Positions 39,125-51,190 of a stretch of DNA of 64,000 bases are shown one piece after another. A program made the translations under genes and the position numbers. The DNA lies in assembly GCF_964199755.1 (NCBI RefSeq), contig NC_133897.1, positions 14,782,992 to 14,846,991 on the forward strand, written 5' to 3'. How positions within the stretch are numbered: the stretch's first letter is position 1; every line of letters starts with the position of its first letter. A model generated the notes under the pieces. That model was not told where the DNA came from. It did not search any database and saw only the letters and a list, made by a program, of their open reading frames with translations. This DNA is from Larus michahellis. Its lineage: Eukaryota > Chordata > Aves > Charadriiformes > Laridae.

Positions 39125-40481
39125 GAAATTATTTCATTTGCCAAAGGAAGGAGGATAAACTATGCAATCATATGCAGGCTTGTGTAAAAGTATCATGATC
39201 ACCTAACATTTTGATAAGATAAAATAGTTAAAATAGTTATGATTTTCATTTGTAATGGCATCATGAAATTGCCTCGTTTGGAATTTTCCTCTTTAAGCAT
39301 CCATTTACATACTGGCGTTTTATAAATTGGCATAACAGTTTGTTTAGTATCTGTAATCTATTGCTAGATGAGAAAGACAATCATTACAATTTTAATGATA
39401 TGGGGGTTTGGCTTTTATGTGAATTTTGACAACGTTGTATTATAAAAATATTGTATGTTTCACCGCAGTTCTGATTACTTAAATTGGCACTGGTAAAAAT
39501 TAGCCATTTAAGAAAATGCTGACCTTTTTAAAGCTGTATTTTACTTGGCAATAATAGCTTTTAAAACAAGCTTTACTGGCTGCACACAGACAAGTGAGTT
39601 AAATTCATCCGTATTGATAAAGAGCCACTGGTTTGAGTGGATTGACCACAAAGATGAAGTTGGTCCAGAGTGCCAGAGAACAGTCACTTGCTCTCCTCTT
39701 GCCAAGAGAATTTCAGTCCAAAAGTAAGAAAACATTACCCTTTTATGGCCTAGTCTGGAAATCTCCACAGTTAGAGAAATACTCAAGTATCTCTCCTTGT
39801 CAATATTCCTTTTCTCCAGCCCTGTGAGAAACCTGAAATACATCGAGCAGAACTGTCAAATTATCGGTGTCTAAATAAAAATTGTTTCCCATCCTTAGTG
39901 CTTTAAAGAGGCTTTACTTCAGTTTTTCCTACAGGTCTGGAATGGTGAAAGGAAGGATGAAAGTGTGCGGGATGAATTCCTATGTAATCCATTTTGTAAT
40001 CTGTTTTTATATCTGCCAGTTGACTGAGAGCGTGTTTTCTCAGTCCGGGAAGATGAGTCAACTAACGTACTTCATTTGGCTTCCTTCTCACCCTCACCTC
40101 CAAATGTATACAAGAGAGACTGATTCCTATCCCAGTCATTACATAGGGATCCCTGCACTCTTACCTAAGTAGTCCTTACATTGCTCACAGGAAGGACTAC
40201 AAGTATGTCTAAATACTCATATAGTGTGTCTTCATAACCTCTCCTGAACATTCATACTGTACATGACCAAATTTGATTACTGGCAATCTGTAACTTGATT
40301 ATAAAAAATCTTCTTTTCAATGTTTATAGGGTATTTTTTTTTTTTTTGGAAAACAAAACATAAAACCCTTCTACTGATTTCATGCAACTAATTGTCATAT
40401 AATTACCGGTGCTTCCCATGTGTGCTTCATCAGCCCTGATTTCATAAAGGTAGCTTTAAAGGTAGTGAAACAGGAGGCAAG
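39125..40481. other. AT-rich noncoding stretch
   Basis: No gene recognised. Overlapping open frames at 39541-39843 on both strands are short and unfamiliar. A T14 run lies at 40334-40347. Confidence 0.5.
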
Positions 40482-40520
40482 AGCAGGTTTTGGTCAGCCT
40501 GACCAAACAACACACCTGCT
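40482..40520. repeat. Hairpin with nested 9-bp and 7-bp arms
   Basis: The inner arms 'tttggtcag' and 'ctgaccaaa' (40489-40497 and 40499-40507) flank a single C. The outer arms 'agcaggt' (40482-40488) and 'acctgct' (40514-40520) pair across a one-sided 6-nt bulge. All sixteen pairs are perfect. Confidence 0.8.
40492..40504 (+). promoter_or_regulatory. Perfect consensus estrogen response element
   Basis: The 13-mer GGTCA-GCC-TGACC matches the palindromic estrogen receptor site GGTCAnnnTGACC at all ten fixed positions. Estrogen receptors bind this as a dimer. It lies inside a larger hairpin and has no promoter beside it, so if it acts it would be as a distal enhancer. A perfect match is not expected by chance in most windows of this size (probability of a few per cent). 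Confidence 0.5.
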
Positions 40521-41053
40521 GGATTACAAAGAGAAGTGGTAAGTGGAAAAACAGGTTTACTAACAGAGAGTAACTGAGAAAAGTTTCTGCATGTATCTGA
40601 AAGAAACAGACAATGAAAAAATATTTAATCCTGTAGAATGTCAGATTTCATGTCTTTGATACTGTTCTCTTTAACTGAAGATTTTAACAAAAACAAAGGA
40701 AACAAAATCCCATTGTTCATTTGAAGCTGAAAGAGGATGTTTAGAAAAATACCAGACAGGTATTTTTCCCTGCTTCTGAGCTTTGGTCTTCGTCCAAAAC
40801 ATAATAAACCAAGCAAACAAAGATGTGGAGGTGCCTTACCACTTCTGTTTCTCATTTCATAAGGAGTTCTAAATTATATTGGTGAGAGAGAAGGATGCTA
40901 ATCAAGCTGAATAATCTATGGTAAAATATACCTTTTACATCAAAATCTGCATTTTTTGTTGTTGTTCAAATGTTGCACCTAAACTGCTCTTGGAGCTTTA
41001 GGAAATAATCATGTGATCGCTCTGCAGACTGCACAGTTACCATAATTGTAAAG

Positions 41054-41110
41054 TTTGATCCTGCTTCTATTGAATGAATGGGAAACATTATCTGAATTTC
41101 AATGGGAACA
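41054..41110. repeat. Probable decayed amniote palindromic repeat
   Basis: 'tttgatcctgcttctattga' followed 24 nt later by 'ttcaatgggaaca' recalls the common amniote element in which 'gatcctgctcccattgaagt' and its reverse complement face each other. The arms ttctattgaa and ttcaatgggaa are still largely complementary. The family name is not known to me with certainty. Confidence 0.4.
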
Positions 41111-41313
41111 GAGCCACGCCTTTAATTACATTAATTGTAAGGCATCTTCTTCAAACTGTAATAGTTATATTAGTGATATCCAGGGAAATCTTCAGCATTT
41201 GGCTTGATAGTGAGAATTTAAAAGAAGAAAGCTAGGTCCTAACGGAAGTGCATGTATTTTTAGTAATACGAAACACATATTTAAGATTTCAAAAGCTCAG
41301 AAAAAAATAAAGC

Positions 41314-41329
41314 TTTTTTTTTTTTTTTT
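41314..41329 (+). repeat. Homopolymer T16
   Basis: Sixteen T are followed by 'caaataag'. No retroposed body is recognised on the minus strand. Confidence 0.8.
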
Positions 41330-44300
41330 CAAATAAGAGATGATGGTACATGAAAAGCTTAATGTCCTGCTCAGAGTGCAAGAGGGTACTTCAAGAATTA
41401 TATCCTTCCAGAACCTGTCTTTCACCTGCACAAAATGGGCTTTCTGTCAAGGGACACCAAGTTGCCGATTTCCTATAGAAAAGCTCTGTCCAAACTGAAA
41501 ACTAGGGAATGCTCAAACATGAAGATATGGATCAGTCTTCAATTTTGCATCAGCAAAAGACCATCCTAGTGGCTGCTATCAGGACCTCCTGCTTAATAAA
41601 ATAATTCAGCTGTGACTCTCTGCAAGAGTGCAAAGTGTTTAGAGTAGTCACTGCTGTGATCGACCTAAAAACATGTCAGGAATTCTAAGGGAAATTAATC
41701 ATCAAAATGAGAAATTATCAATAATTGTAACATCAATTTTTGAAAGCATTAAAAGTAACCTATGCTCTTGTAGCTTATTTTAAAGTGTAAGAAAAATTCC
41801 TCTGAGAGGAGAACATGGAGGGAGTTAAAAGCAAATGGACTTTTTCCAAGCAATGAATTATAATTTAATTACGACAGTATTGTAGAGAAAAAACATGCAT
41901 TATATTTGATTTGAATGCATAGCATATATACTTTATGCTTAATAGTCACTTTCAGTAATAGAAATAAATCAGTGTAAAATATTACCTGAGTGCCTGATAC
42001 CTTATGAAGAGAAAATTAAAAGAGATTGCCTAAGATTTACATGAAAATATCTATAAGAAAAAGGAATAAAAACTAATACTGTCATTCAGAACTGCTTTTA
42101 CACTAGCTTTTGAATGTTCTTATCTTTTCAGATTACAGTAGCTGCAAGAAGGACTTGGAGAAGACTTCCCTGAAGGGGTTTACGGCAGACCTGCTTCTGA
42201 TGCATGAAGCAGGTATTTAATGATACCCAGCGCTGCCTGTAGATGTGTTTGTACTGCAGTCAGGTGTCATTTAAGCCTCAGTAGCTCAGATATTGAGAGG
42301 AACAAAAGCATGGGAAGTGGACTTCAGCATAAACTGCAAGAAGTTTGCTTGAGATCCTAGGTATATATTTGGCAGCTAAACCCCATGCTGTTTAAATAGC
42401 GTGATTACAGTATATAGCCATGCCTTGGGGTAAAAATAAATTGCATTCTAAAACTGGAATCTACAGGAAAATGACTGCTAAACATATGACTTTTCTATAC
42501 TGAAAGGGCCAGCTACTATGAGAGCACACTGGGAAGTTTCCCTTACTCAATTTTAAGCATCTAAACTGATCCCCTTGGACTCCACGTACAGTCTAGGCAC
42601 CTCCAGAGGGGTGTTGCTTCACTCCTTTCACACACCTGCATTGCAATGAACTGAATCCGACTCTGCAGATATTTTATTTTTTTCACCACCAACCAAGAGG
42701 CAAAACCTGTGAGTCTTACTTCAACCTTGGCTGTCTAAGTTAAGGCAAAGTAACCCCAAACAGTACAGCAGCATAAAGCTTTAATAATAGGAGTGTTCAG
42801 TAATGGTTGAACAACTGGAAATCGATGAGAGGGAATTTGGGACTCAGTAATGGTCAGGAATCTGTGTAAAAAAAGTTCAAATTATACTGTCACAAAAAAT
42901 GCATCTGTTTAGTTACACATTTCATTTATTATGATGTGTATATAAGTGGAATCCAATTCCTTTTCCTGTAGCAATTACTTCCTCTGCTGGAGGCTAATTA
43001 TCCTATAATCATAGTACAAATTATCCAAGTGAGATGGTGACATGTTTTACTTCATCAACTTCCTGACAAAGTCCCTGGGATGTAATCAGTTTAACACAAT
43101 GCCAGTGCAGTCTAGAGGATTACATCCCTGATAAATTTGACTCCTAACTGAAACCTCAGAAAAAAAGGTTTTTGTGAACAAACTGTGACCTATCCAGATG
43201 AGATCTGTGGATGTTAAAAAAATAAAAAGTGTAAAAAAACACCCAATGCATCTTACCAGGTGGGGTGATAACAAGCCAGCAGCTGTAAATACTGGCTTTC
43301 ACTTCCCAAAGCTGATAAGTTTCAAGTTCAAAAGTCATATATGAAGAGCAGGAGGTGGTCTAGGAAGCATATGCAAAGAGATACAAATCAGTCTCAGGAC
43401 TCATCTGTACTTCAGACATGAAGAAAGACTGCATACCCCCAAATTGGTTAATTTTTCCCAGCTATAGAAAATGACCTAATAAAAAGATATTTCCTTCACC
43501 TGCAAATCTTGCCTTTCCTCTAAAGTTTGTATACATATTATATGCTGTTAGCTCTTGCAGTCATTGAGGAAAGTTATTCACCTCAGCTAACATTAGCCAG
43601 CAAAGAGTTATCTGCTGTAAGCTGGTGTTTGTTCTAAACAAAATCTGACAAAATGGGCAAAAAGATAAAATTTTGGAGAACAAATTCCTGACTTCCTCTA
43701 GCAAAGCACTATATCTGTTCACTGGTTTACACAGAGATCAGCCTATTATGCTGCTTGCATGAGAACAAAACGGCAATCAGAAAGAAAAGTTTGGAAAAAT
43801 GTTTGTCTTCTATTTTTTACTTTATAATCTTAGTCACATATGCCCAGGTATAGTTATGAAACAATTTGGTCTCTAGTTTTATGTAGTAATATGCATGTTC
43901 TAGTCTACAATAAGTACAAGATTATCAAAATGTACAATAGTAGAATTACAGCCGCAATAAGAGCCAATATTAGGTAGTAAAGAGATGCGCACAGTAACAG
44001 TGTCAGGAAGGAAAGAGGAGAGATTCCCATCTTATTTCATTGCAAAACCCTTCCAGCTGGTTTTCTTGGCGAGAAGCAGAAAAAGAAAAGCTACGTGGAG
44101 GATGCAGCTTAAACTGACAATCTTGAAAATGTAAATCTGCTTGCAAAAAACTGCATAAGCTCTGCAGAAAAACTGGATTCTGCCGAGTGATTCATTATTT
44201 TAATGACTTCCTCTCTTTTCCTTCATGCAAGCTGCTTCAATCCCTGCTAAGGATTTAGCCTTACAATGAAGCTTTTATAACTTTCTGGATCTTTGTCATG

Positions 44301-44900
44301 TTGGCATATGGGCCATTCCCTTTATGTAAGGACAAGTAGAAGGTGGAGAACAGTTGTCCTGTGGGATAAGGAAAAATTCAAACCTGAACTGGCCAAGTAT
44401 TGCTCTGAAATACACGGTGAGTTGCTTTTTCCCTTAGGAGCTAAATGCTGGCAGGTAGCAAGTGTGGAAGGAAACCTGAACATGTTTCAATGCTATCTGT
44501 TCCAGCAGATGTCACTAAGAGGCAACGGTGTTTATAGGGTGGCCAAATCAGAGACAAGCAGGTATTTTTAAAGCACAAAAGTATGGAAAAGCTTTTTCTA
44601 GCTACCAAAGTAATGTTTCACCACTGAAACATTTTTTAGCTCCCAAATAGGACTTTACTTTGGATCCAGGTCTGGAAATAAACTCCTGTTTTCCATGACA
44701 TTTCAAAGGTTATGGTAATATATACTCTTTACAGGAAACTGTATGGAGAACAGGAGACAAGCTGAGTGCCATTGCTAAGACAATAGTGAAGGTTTAAAAG
44801 AAATAGAGGTGTATTCATCTCCATAAAATGTATATTTCTAAAGAAGGAAACTAGAAGAATTTTTGAACACTGGAAAGATTTAAATCTGTTAGAGCCAGCT

Positions 44901-44961
44901 TTATTATTGTTGTTGTTGTTATAATTATTACTATTGTTGTTATTACTTGTTATTATTATTG
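44901..44961 (+). repeat. Imperfect (TTA/TTG)n trinucleotide microsatellite
   Basis: ATT and GTT units alternate in blocks with a few interruptions. On the minus strand it encodes a run of Asn inside a 152-codon frame, which is an artefact of the repeat. Confidence 0.85.
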
Positions 44962-45056
44962 ACAGTATTCTGATTATTAAGCTGAAAAAAAACCCCAAAC
45001 ATTTGGAGTATATAAGAATAAAGAAAATTGTGGGTTCCCAGGTGAATATCATGCTT

Positions 45057-45166
45057 GTGTAAGCTCTTTGAGACAAGGGACGCCTCTCTGCGGTGGGGCT
45101 GTGCAGCACCAAGCACGTTGAAGAAGTCTCAGTCCATGGCAGCTGCTCTGGTGTTGCTGTGATACC
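45057..45166 (+). repeat. Fossil amniote interspersed repeat (LINE/SINE 3'-end type)
   Basis: 'tgtaagctctttgagacaag', 'gtgcagcaccaagcac' and 'tcagtccatggcagctgctc' follow the order of a widespread amniote repeat tail ('tgtaagctctttggggcagg', 'gtacagcacctagcac', 'ggtccatgactggggctcc'). The copy is well below full identity and no reading frame is involved. I recall the phrase from turtle, crocodile and bird genomes but cannot assign a library name. Confidence 0.6.
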
Positions 45167-45535
45167 CACTAACAGAGTCAATAGCAAACAAGAGATGGAC
45201 CATTATGTCAGATCACAGATTAGGTCCCATATGGTTTTAATAAGAACAAAGCATAGGCTACATTTATATTTGCTGTTGTTTAATGTACTCTTTTCAGCAA
45301 ACAGGCAATTTGCTTGAATTGGTCTTGGGTTTTAGTTAATGGACAGAGTTTGAAGTCAGAGATGGGAGCAAGGTATCTAAGAAGAAACGAAAGGAAACAG
45401 CAAAAATCTTCCACCACAAAACTAGCACTTTCCCCTCCAAACCAGGGTTGCAGCCTGCAACCCCAGCAGTACGGCCCGATGTTTGGAGGTCTGCAACAGA
45501 AACACACAGCTAATGGTGCAAGAACAGCACGCGCA
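45167..45535. other. Noncoding stretch
   Basis: There is a 99-codon plus-strand frame (45314-45613) and a 75-codon minus-strand frame (45280-45507), neither with a recognisable product. Confidence 0.5.
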
Positions 45536-45555
45536 GATGGTGCTATAGCACCATC
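45536..45555. repeat. Perfect 20-bp palindrome
   Basis: 'gatggtgcta' is followed at once by its exact reverse complement 'tagcaccatc', with no loop. It could extrude as a cruciform or bind a dimeric factor. Perfect palindromes of this length are uncommon by chance (roughly one per million bases). Confidence 0.85.
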
Positions 45556-48500
45556 ATCTTCCCTATTTTTCCAGCACCTGCTATCTAATCCTCTTTCATA
45601 TTCAGCTTCCTAGTAACAAATGATTACATTCTCACCTTTCATTTGTTTTGATATCACATCAAGGCCATCTATGCTCACAGTCTGGGTTTATACTGCCAAA
45701 CTTTGTGTCGTTTTAGGACTCTGGATTTCTACAGTTGCAAGTGAGAGGAGAGGCAAGCCCTCAGCTTCATTAAAAATATGTAACCCTACATGCAAGAATT
45801 CTCTGCCCTTTCAAAAATCATACAAGCACACACATATCACTAATTAGGAGAAGGGAAACAGCAAAATGTTGTAAGTATGCTATGCAGGAGTAATAAACTT
45901 ACTGTCTTATTTGTGCTGCCTGTAGCCTCACAGACTCATCAGCACTTTAGAAATGCCAAAAACCCTGAAGATGCCTCGAAGAACACAAATTCAGCTCCTT
46001 AGATTTTTTTTTTAACATGGCTATGGTCCTGACAAGCATCTGTGTCTCATCAAGAATTTGTCTTTATAAGGACATCCTTAGTAAGCCCCTAATTGCAGGC
46101 TATGACTGTCCAAATTTTGAAGACTGCAAATGTCAGCACTTTGTAAAATCATCACAGCCTCTCAATTTTAGAAAGGTCAGTAGGACCCTATTACAGTCAA
46201 ATGTTCTCTGCAGGCTTCATAATTCAAACTTCTATTATCCCTTGCTCTCTATTCCTCTTCCCTGTTCCTTTTTCCAAATACCCTGTATGAATAAAAGGAT
46301 CATAGTTTCAGTGCAATGGAGCTACCCCTTGGATGGAAGAAATAGATTCTGGGCCAGTAGCACTACAGTACACAACCATTTCCAGCAGCCAAAATCTGCC
46401 CTTGGACGCCAGTCAGTGGAAACATGCACATTCAGTGGTAGACTCTGGCCCCAGAAGGAGAAGCAAAGAGTAACTAGAGCAGCTGAAACTGCCAAAGGGA
46501 TTTAGGTTGGCAAAGAGTATTTAACCTAATTTGGCATGTGGTCAGGACACGAGAAGCTAATAGCTCATTGCTTTAAACAGCTGGTTCTTTGTTTAATATA
46601 AATGTTCTTGATATTGGCTTCATATCTTATCTGTCAGCTCTCAAAGAAAAAGAAATCCCAGTCTCCATAATGCTATCATGTGTGAACACTCACTGTTTTT
46701 GACTTGTTGCAAATCATGACATTGATGAAACCACCAGCATGCAGGTTCTCCTTGAAGGTTCCCCACTTACTGGCCTGGCCTTCAGGCCCGACCTTCACTG
46801 TGGAAGTGTTGGTACAATACCAGTTAAATGGAAGAGCAACCTTGCAGGAGCAGAGAGATGCTCTGATTCTGCCAAGGCTCCGGTGAAGCACATCCTTACA
46901 GAAGAGACTGCCCTTCACACCAAACCTAAACACCAGATTGCACAGTGTAAGAAAAGGCCTGGAAATGCACATATTCTCAAAATTGCAGAGTAACCATATC
47001 AACAGCTTTGAGAATGTAACGTAAACTACCAAAACCCTGATAAATGAAATAAAACAGGCTTTTTGCTTAATCATTTAATTTTTATATAGTAATCAGGCCA
47101 TATATTAATTCCTATTTCCATTATTTTACTTCTCCTCTCTTCAAAGCAGTCATTATAATCCTCATTCATTTTAGTTCTCTACCATGCCAAGGCATTTACT
47201 AGTGTATCTACTTACATTTGTGCATAGTCCCACTGATGTCACAGCAAAACGTTATAAATAGGAAATATGGAAACGGTTGACTAGGGTCTTCTGAGAATGT
47301 GTAATATTTGGCTTCTGAAATATTTGTAACTGGTCATAACTTATAATACGAAGGCTAGACTTTCTGAATTGAGCAAACTTTTCCTGGTGCATGAATATAT
47401 ATGTTTCTTCGTTCTCCTTTGAAGCAGATTTTTAATTTGGTGAATAAATATGACAGCATTGCAGTCATCTTAGACTGCATGTTTTCAATTTGAAGGACTA
47501 TAGAGTCATTTCTAAGAAAGTTATTAAAAGTAATTATGGAAAGCACACTTCTTGCCCATAAAGTCTTTCTGGAGGAGTCTGTATCTTTAATGGACGATGG
47601 TCTCTAACAATCTTCAAATTTAGAAGTGACTGGCTTAAATGAAGCTGCTAAGGCTGATTCTTAAAGGTAACTCATCTTTCTGAATCCCATGAAGGTGGCC
47701 CAGTAATAGAGGCCTGACCTTTGCCAGGGAGCTGTGCACAAGCTTTTCCACTTCTGCTGTACCTAGTATCAGTACCTCTGCTTAGTGCATCAGCCTTTAT
47801 GGATCCCATTTAGAAGTGTTTAATTTTCCCCACATATAAAATACAGAATTTAGATAATTAACTCAGAATTTGATTTACACAAAATGTCAGGGTACCTATA
47901 ACCTACATATAAACTCTAGGTTTCCATGGTAACACAAAGCAAAATTTAGCCTCTCCTTTTTTATTTTTAAAGACTCAGTTCATAATTTTATTTTTAAGTT
48001 GGTTTATATGAGGAAATATCTGACAAATTTACCTTTAGTTTTGCTGAAAAATTCTCCAGATGAAATTTGACAATTTTGATGTCAAAAAAAAAGTATTTCA
48101 AAGAGAGATCAGTGTAAATGTTTTAAAAAATATAACATTGTGGCATTAATACTTGATACACAAATAATAATACAACTGATACATACATACACAGCTAGAT
48201 AATTTAAAGACATAAGGTCTTAACTTCATAGAAAAATTCCTAGATCTACCACCACAAATGTTATAAAAAGTTGAAATTCCACCTCTGCTTTTTAAGATAC
48301 AGTATTTCAAGACCAAATCCATGTTAGAAACCAGTTCTGAATCTCACATTTTTCCTTACCAAGCACATATCCTGACCTCATTGTTCCTTGCCAAGGCTTT
48401 GCCTTGAAATGTGCTATTTAAAAAGCAAACAAAGAACATGAACTTGTTCAAACTCTGGGAATATTTCAGCCTACAGCTCAGCAAAAAACCTTTATCTGAA

Positions 48501-50984
48501 ACCAATGAACTCCTCAGGACCATTGAGAATTGACCAGAGGGGCCAATTAGTTGTTGCACAGTCTCACAGATTCTGTGTCAATAATTTATAAATTTAGAGA
48601 GCAGGCAGGTTTTTGCTACTGGTTTAAAATTAAAGTGCCAGTTCTCAGAAAATCTGTGCCATTCAATTCAGTGGGCCAGCACAGATCTAAACTCACTGAG
48701 GATCTAACACAAATAGGTATGTCATATTTTCAAACATATTACTTCCTTCCATAAACAAAATTTAGTTCGCTATTGAAAAAACATTAATTAGGTATCCATA
48801 TTCTTTCTGTAGTGAAATAGCTACGTTTTCTTTTCTTTCCAGGTAGTATGGGAGGGTGGCATCTACCTATCATTGGAAAGAGCATCAGTCAGTTTTGAAG
48901 CAAAGGCAGGCACGTAAAAAACCTGTTTTCTGCCTCAAGACAGCAGCAATTACTATCTTAAAGCATTTTTGGTCCCCTTCTGGTTGCACCCTGTGGTTTT
49001 TCTGATTACCTAAGAAATTAATTTGATTCAGATGCCATAGACTGCTTTTGTGTTGACCAAATATTATTAAATTGGGAATGTTTTATTACCCATAGAATAT
49101 ACTGAACAAATGTATGTGGTAGGTGACTTTCTCCATAGATGCAGAAGACAGGTATGACAGGTAACGGAGCCTTCATGGCCCCACTGAGGTCACTTATTTC
49201 TACCCCCTGCTGACCAAAGTGTTAATCCACTTCTTTGCTAAAACTGGGGCAGATTGCACTGCATTATGGGATGCAAAAGGCTGCCATCCCTTACCTGGGT
49301 TGTTTACTCATTCATTTGGCGTAGGTCAGTAAGGGTATCTAAACCGAAGATTCTTAGACTATGCTCCACAGAAAAATTGCTTTTTGGATCCAGAGCTGGC
49401 TGGGCACGCACTGTGGCTCTTTCCAGCTGCCGCTGAAATCTCCAAACTCATTTTTTTCCAGAGTATGTGTAAAAGCCCATGAGTCTTTCATGCTGACCAT
49501 TTGAAAACCAATTGAAGTGTATTCATGCATTCCAAACATTAATTTTGAATATAGACAATTACTTTTTTTGCCACTGTTGAAGGTTCTCTACAGTGGCTAT
49601 TATGACAGAAGTTCACATGTGGAGAGAAAAAAAAAAAAAAAAGAACCAGTGCTACTTCTGATGCAGAAGCCTCATCTAAGAATTAAGGTAAATAGGCAAA
49701 TAAGTTCCCAGACTACCATGTACTAATATTACAAATCTGTGCTATCTTAAAAAGACACTGCAGGCAACAGTTTTCAGGAGGTCCAGGGAGGAGCATGCCC
49801 GGCTTTGGACATGCAGTTGATGGGGTCCAGTATAGTATAATTGTTTTCTGATAGAGCTTCCATTTCAGCCTGCTGTTTCATATCAGCCAAAAAAACTTGG
49901 GTTTCTTTAAGTATGTGACCCAGGAGAAACCGATTCAGTTTGAAAGCACAGTAATCCTTTCCTGAAGCTACTGTATCTGGATATCTCTGGCGCACTGTGT
50001 CTAGTTATTATGCTCAAGCCTAGGATGAGACCTGACTGAACTCATTTTCATGAGGTGTAAAAATAATGTATTTAGCTCACTGCACCACTGAAATCCTGGC
50101 AGTGCTGACTCCACAAAGATTCTATTCATATTTCACAGTTAGAAGATAAATTTGCTTTAGAAAAAAAGTATTTGGCTTTTTTTAAAGAGAGCTTGCTGGG
50201 TTTAAGGCTGTGTCTTTTTCCATCAAAATCAAAAATTAACTTGGAAATATATAAAAGAATGTAAATTAAATTTAGTGAATACCATTTTATGATCCATCCT
50301 GATGCATATAATCGCCATAGGTAGAAAATACATCTGTGGTGAAGTGGAAAATTGGAACATTATGGAGTTTCCACCAGGCTCCCTTGTTAGTGAATCTAAA
50401 CTGATCTTTAGTGAATTCCTGAGAAAGCATGAAGAGGTTTCTTCTCCTAAGAAAAAGTGCTGAGCAAGTGAAAATGGATCCAGAACAGACACTGCCACTC
50501 TGCTTTAAGGATTTAGATATGTTATTTAATTTGATTTCTGCAAAGACAAAACTAAACAGTGATGGCAGCTGATTCTCCCTGGAGTATCTGGTAATCTATA
50601 TTAAGTAAACTTAATATAGAATGTAAAACAAAAGCCTTTGAATGAAAAGTTGTTCCATACTGGTGGTCAAACTGAATTATCTGGACGGATTCACAACACA
50701 TAATACTCTACTTAAACTATGGCTAAGTTTACTCTCCTGTAACAGCAGTATAGTGTATTCATACGTGATACGATTTTAAATTAACCGGCCAAAAACCTGC
50801 AGCTGGTCAGCAGTGGCAGCACAGAGCTCAGGGAGGTCTCGTTGACCTAGGTGTTTACCCAGATTTTTGGACAGATTTTTCAGGCTGCTTAATGCCATGC
50901 TTACTAACTTCTTTTAACCCTGCCTTGATCAAACTGTATCGCTGAGTCTCCTGGGTGGGCATTACTAATGTATAACACGAGTGA
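45556..50984. other. AT-rich noncoding stretch
   Basis: No gene recognised. The 162-codon plus-strand frame at 46017-46505 does start with ATG but has no domain, no splice context and random-looking composition. There is an A16 run at 49627-49642. Confidence 0.5.
49627..49642 (+). repeat. Homopolymer A16
   Basis: Sixteen A follow 'ggagag'. No retroposed body is recognisable upstream. Confidence 0.8.
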
Positions 50985-51190
50985 GGGCTTCAGGGGGGGA
51001 CACGCTGGAACAAGGCCTCACATTGCGGCAGATGGAAAGGAGGACAGGGAAGGGGGGCTCGTGTCACCCCAGCGCCCCTCCGGCAGCACAGTGGGAGACG
51101 GGGGCGACACCCGAATGACCTGCGGGCAGGGCGATCCCCTCTGCTGTGAAACCACCAGAATCTGGAGAGGGTCACACGTCACAAAAGTAT
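50985..51190. promoter_or_regulatory. Small CpG-rich patch
   Basis: About ten CpGs occur in roughly 200 bp, together with G-runs ('ggggggga', 'aaggggggc', 'acgggggcg'). It is weaker and shorter than the 17.1 kb island. Open frames of 60-75 codons occur on both strands and are not recognisable. It may be a minor or orphan CpG island. Confidence 0.35.

Larger units (their letters stand above)
40521..44900. other. AT-rich noncoding stretch
   Basis: No gene recognised. A T16 run lies at 41314-41329. Possible decayed interspersed repeat sequence is listed separately at 41054. Confidence 0.5.

Noticed and set aside
44729..45187. 152-codon minus-strand frame with a long Asn-rich run
   Set aside because: The Asn run is the trinucleotide microsatellite at 44901-44961 translated, and the rest is unfamiliar.
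46017..46505. 162-codon plus-strand frame starting with ATG
   Set aside because: No domain, no splice context and random-like composition. Frames this long are expected occasionally in 64 kb.
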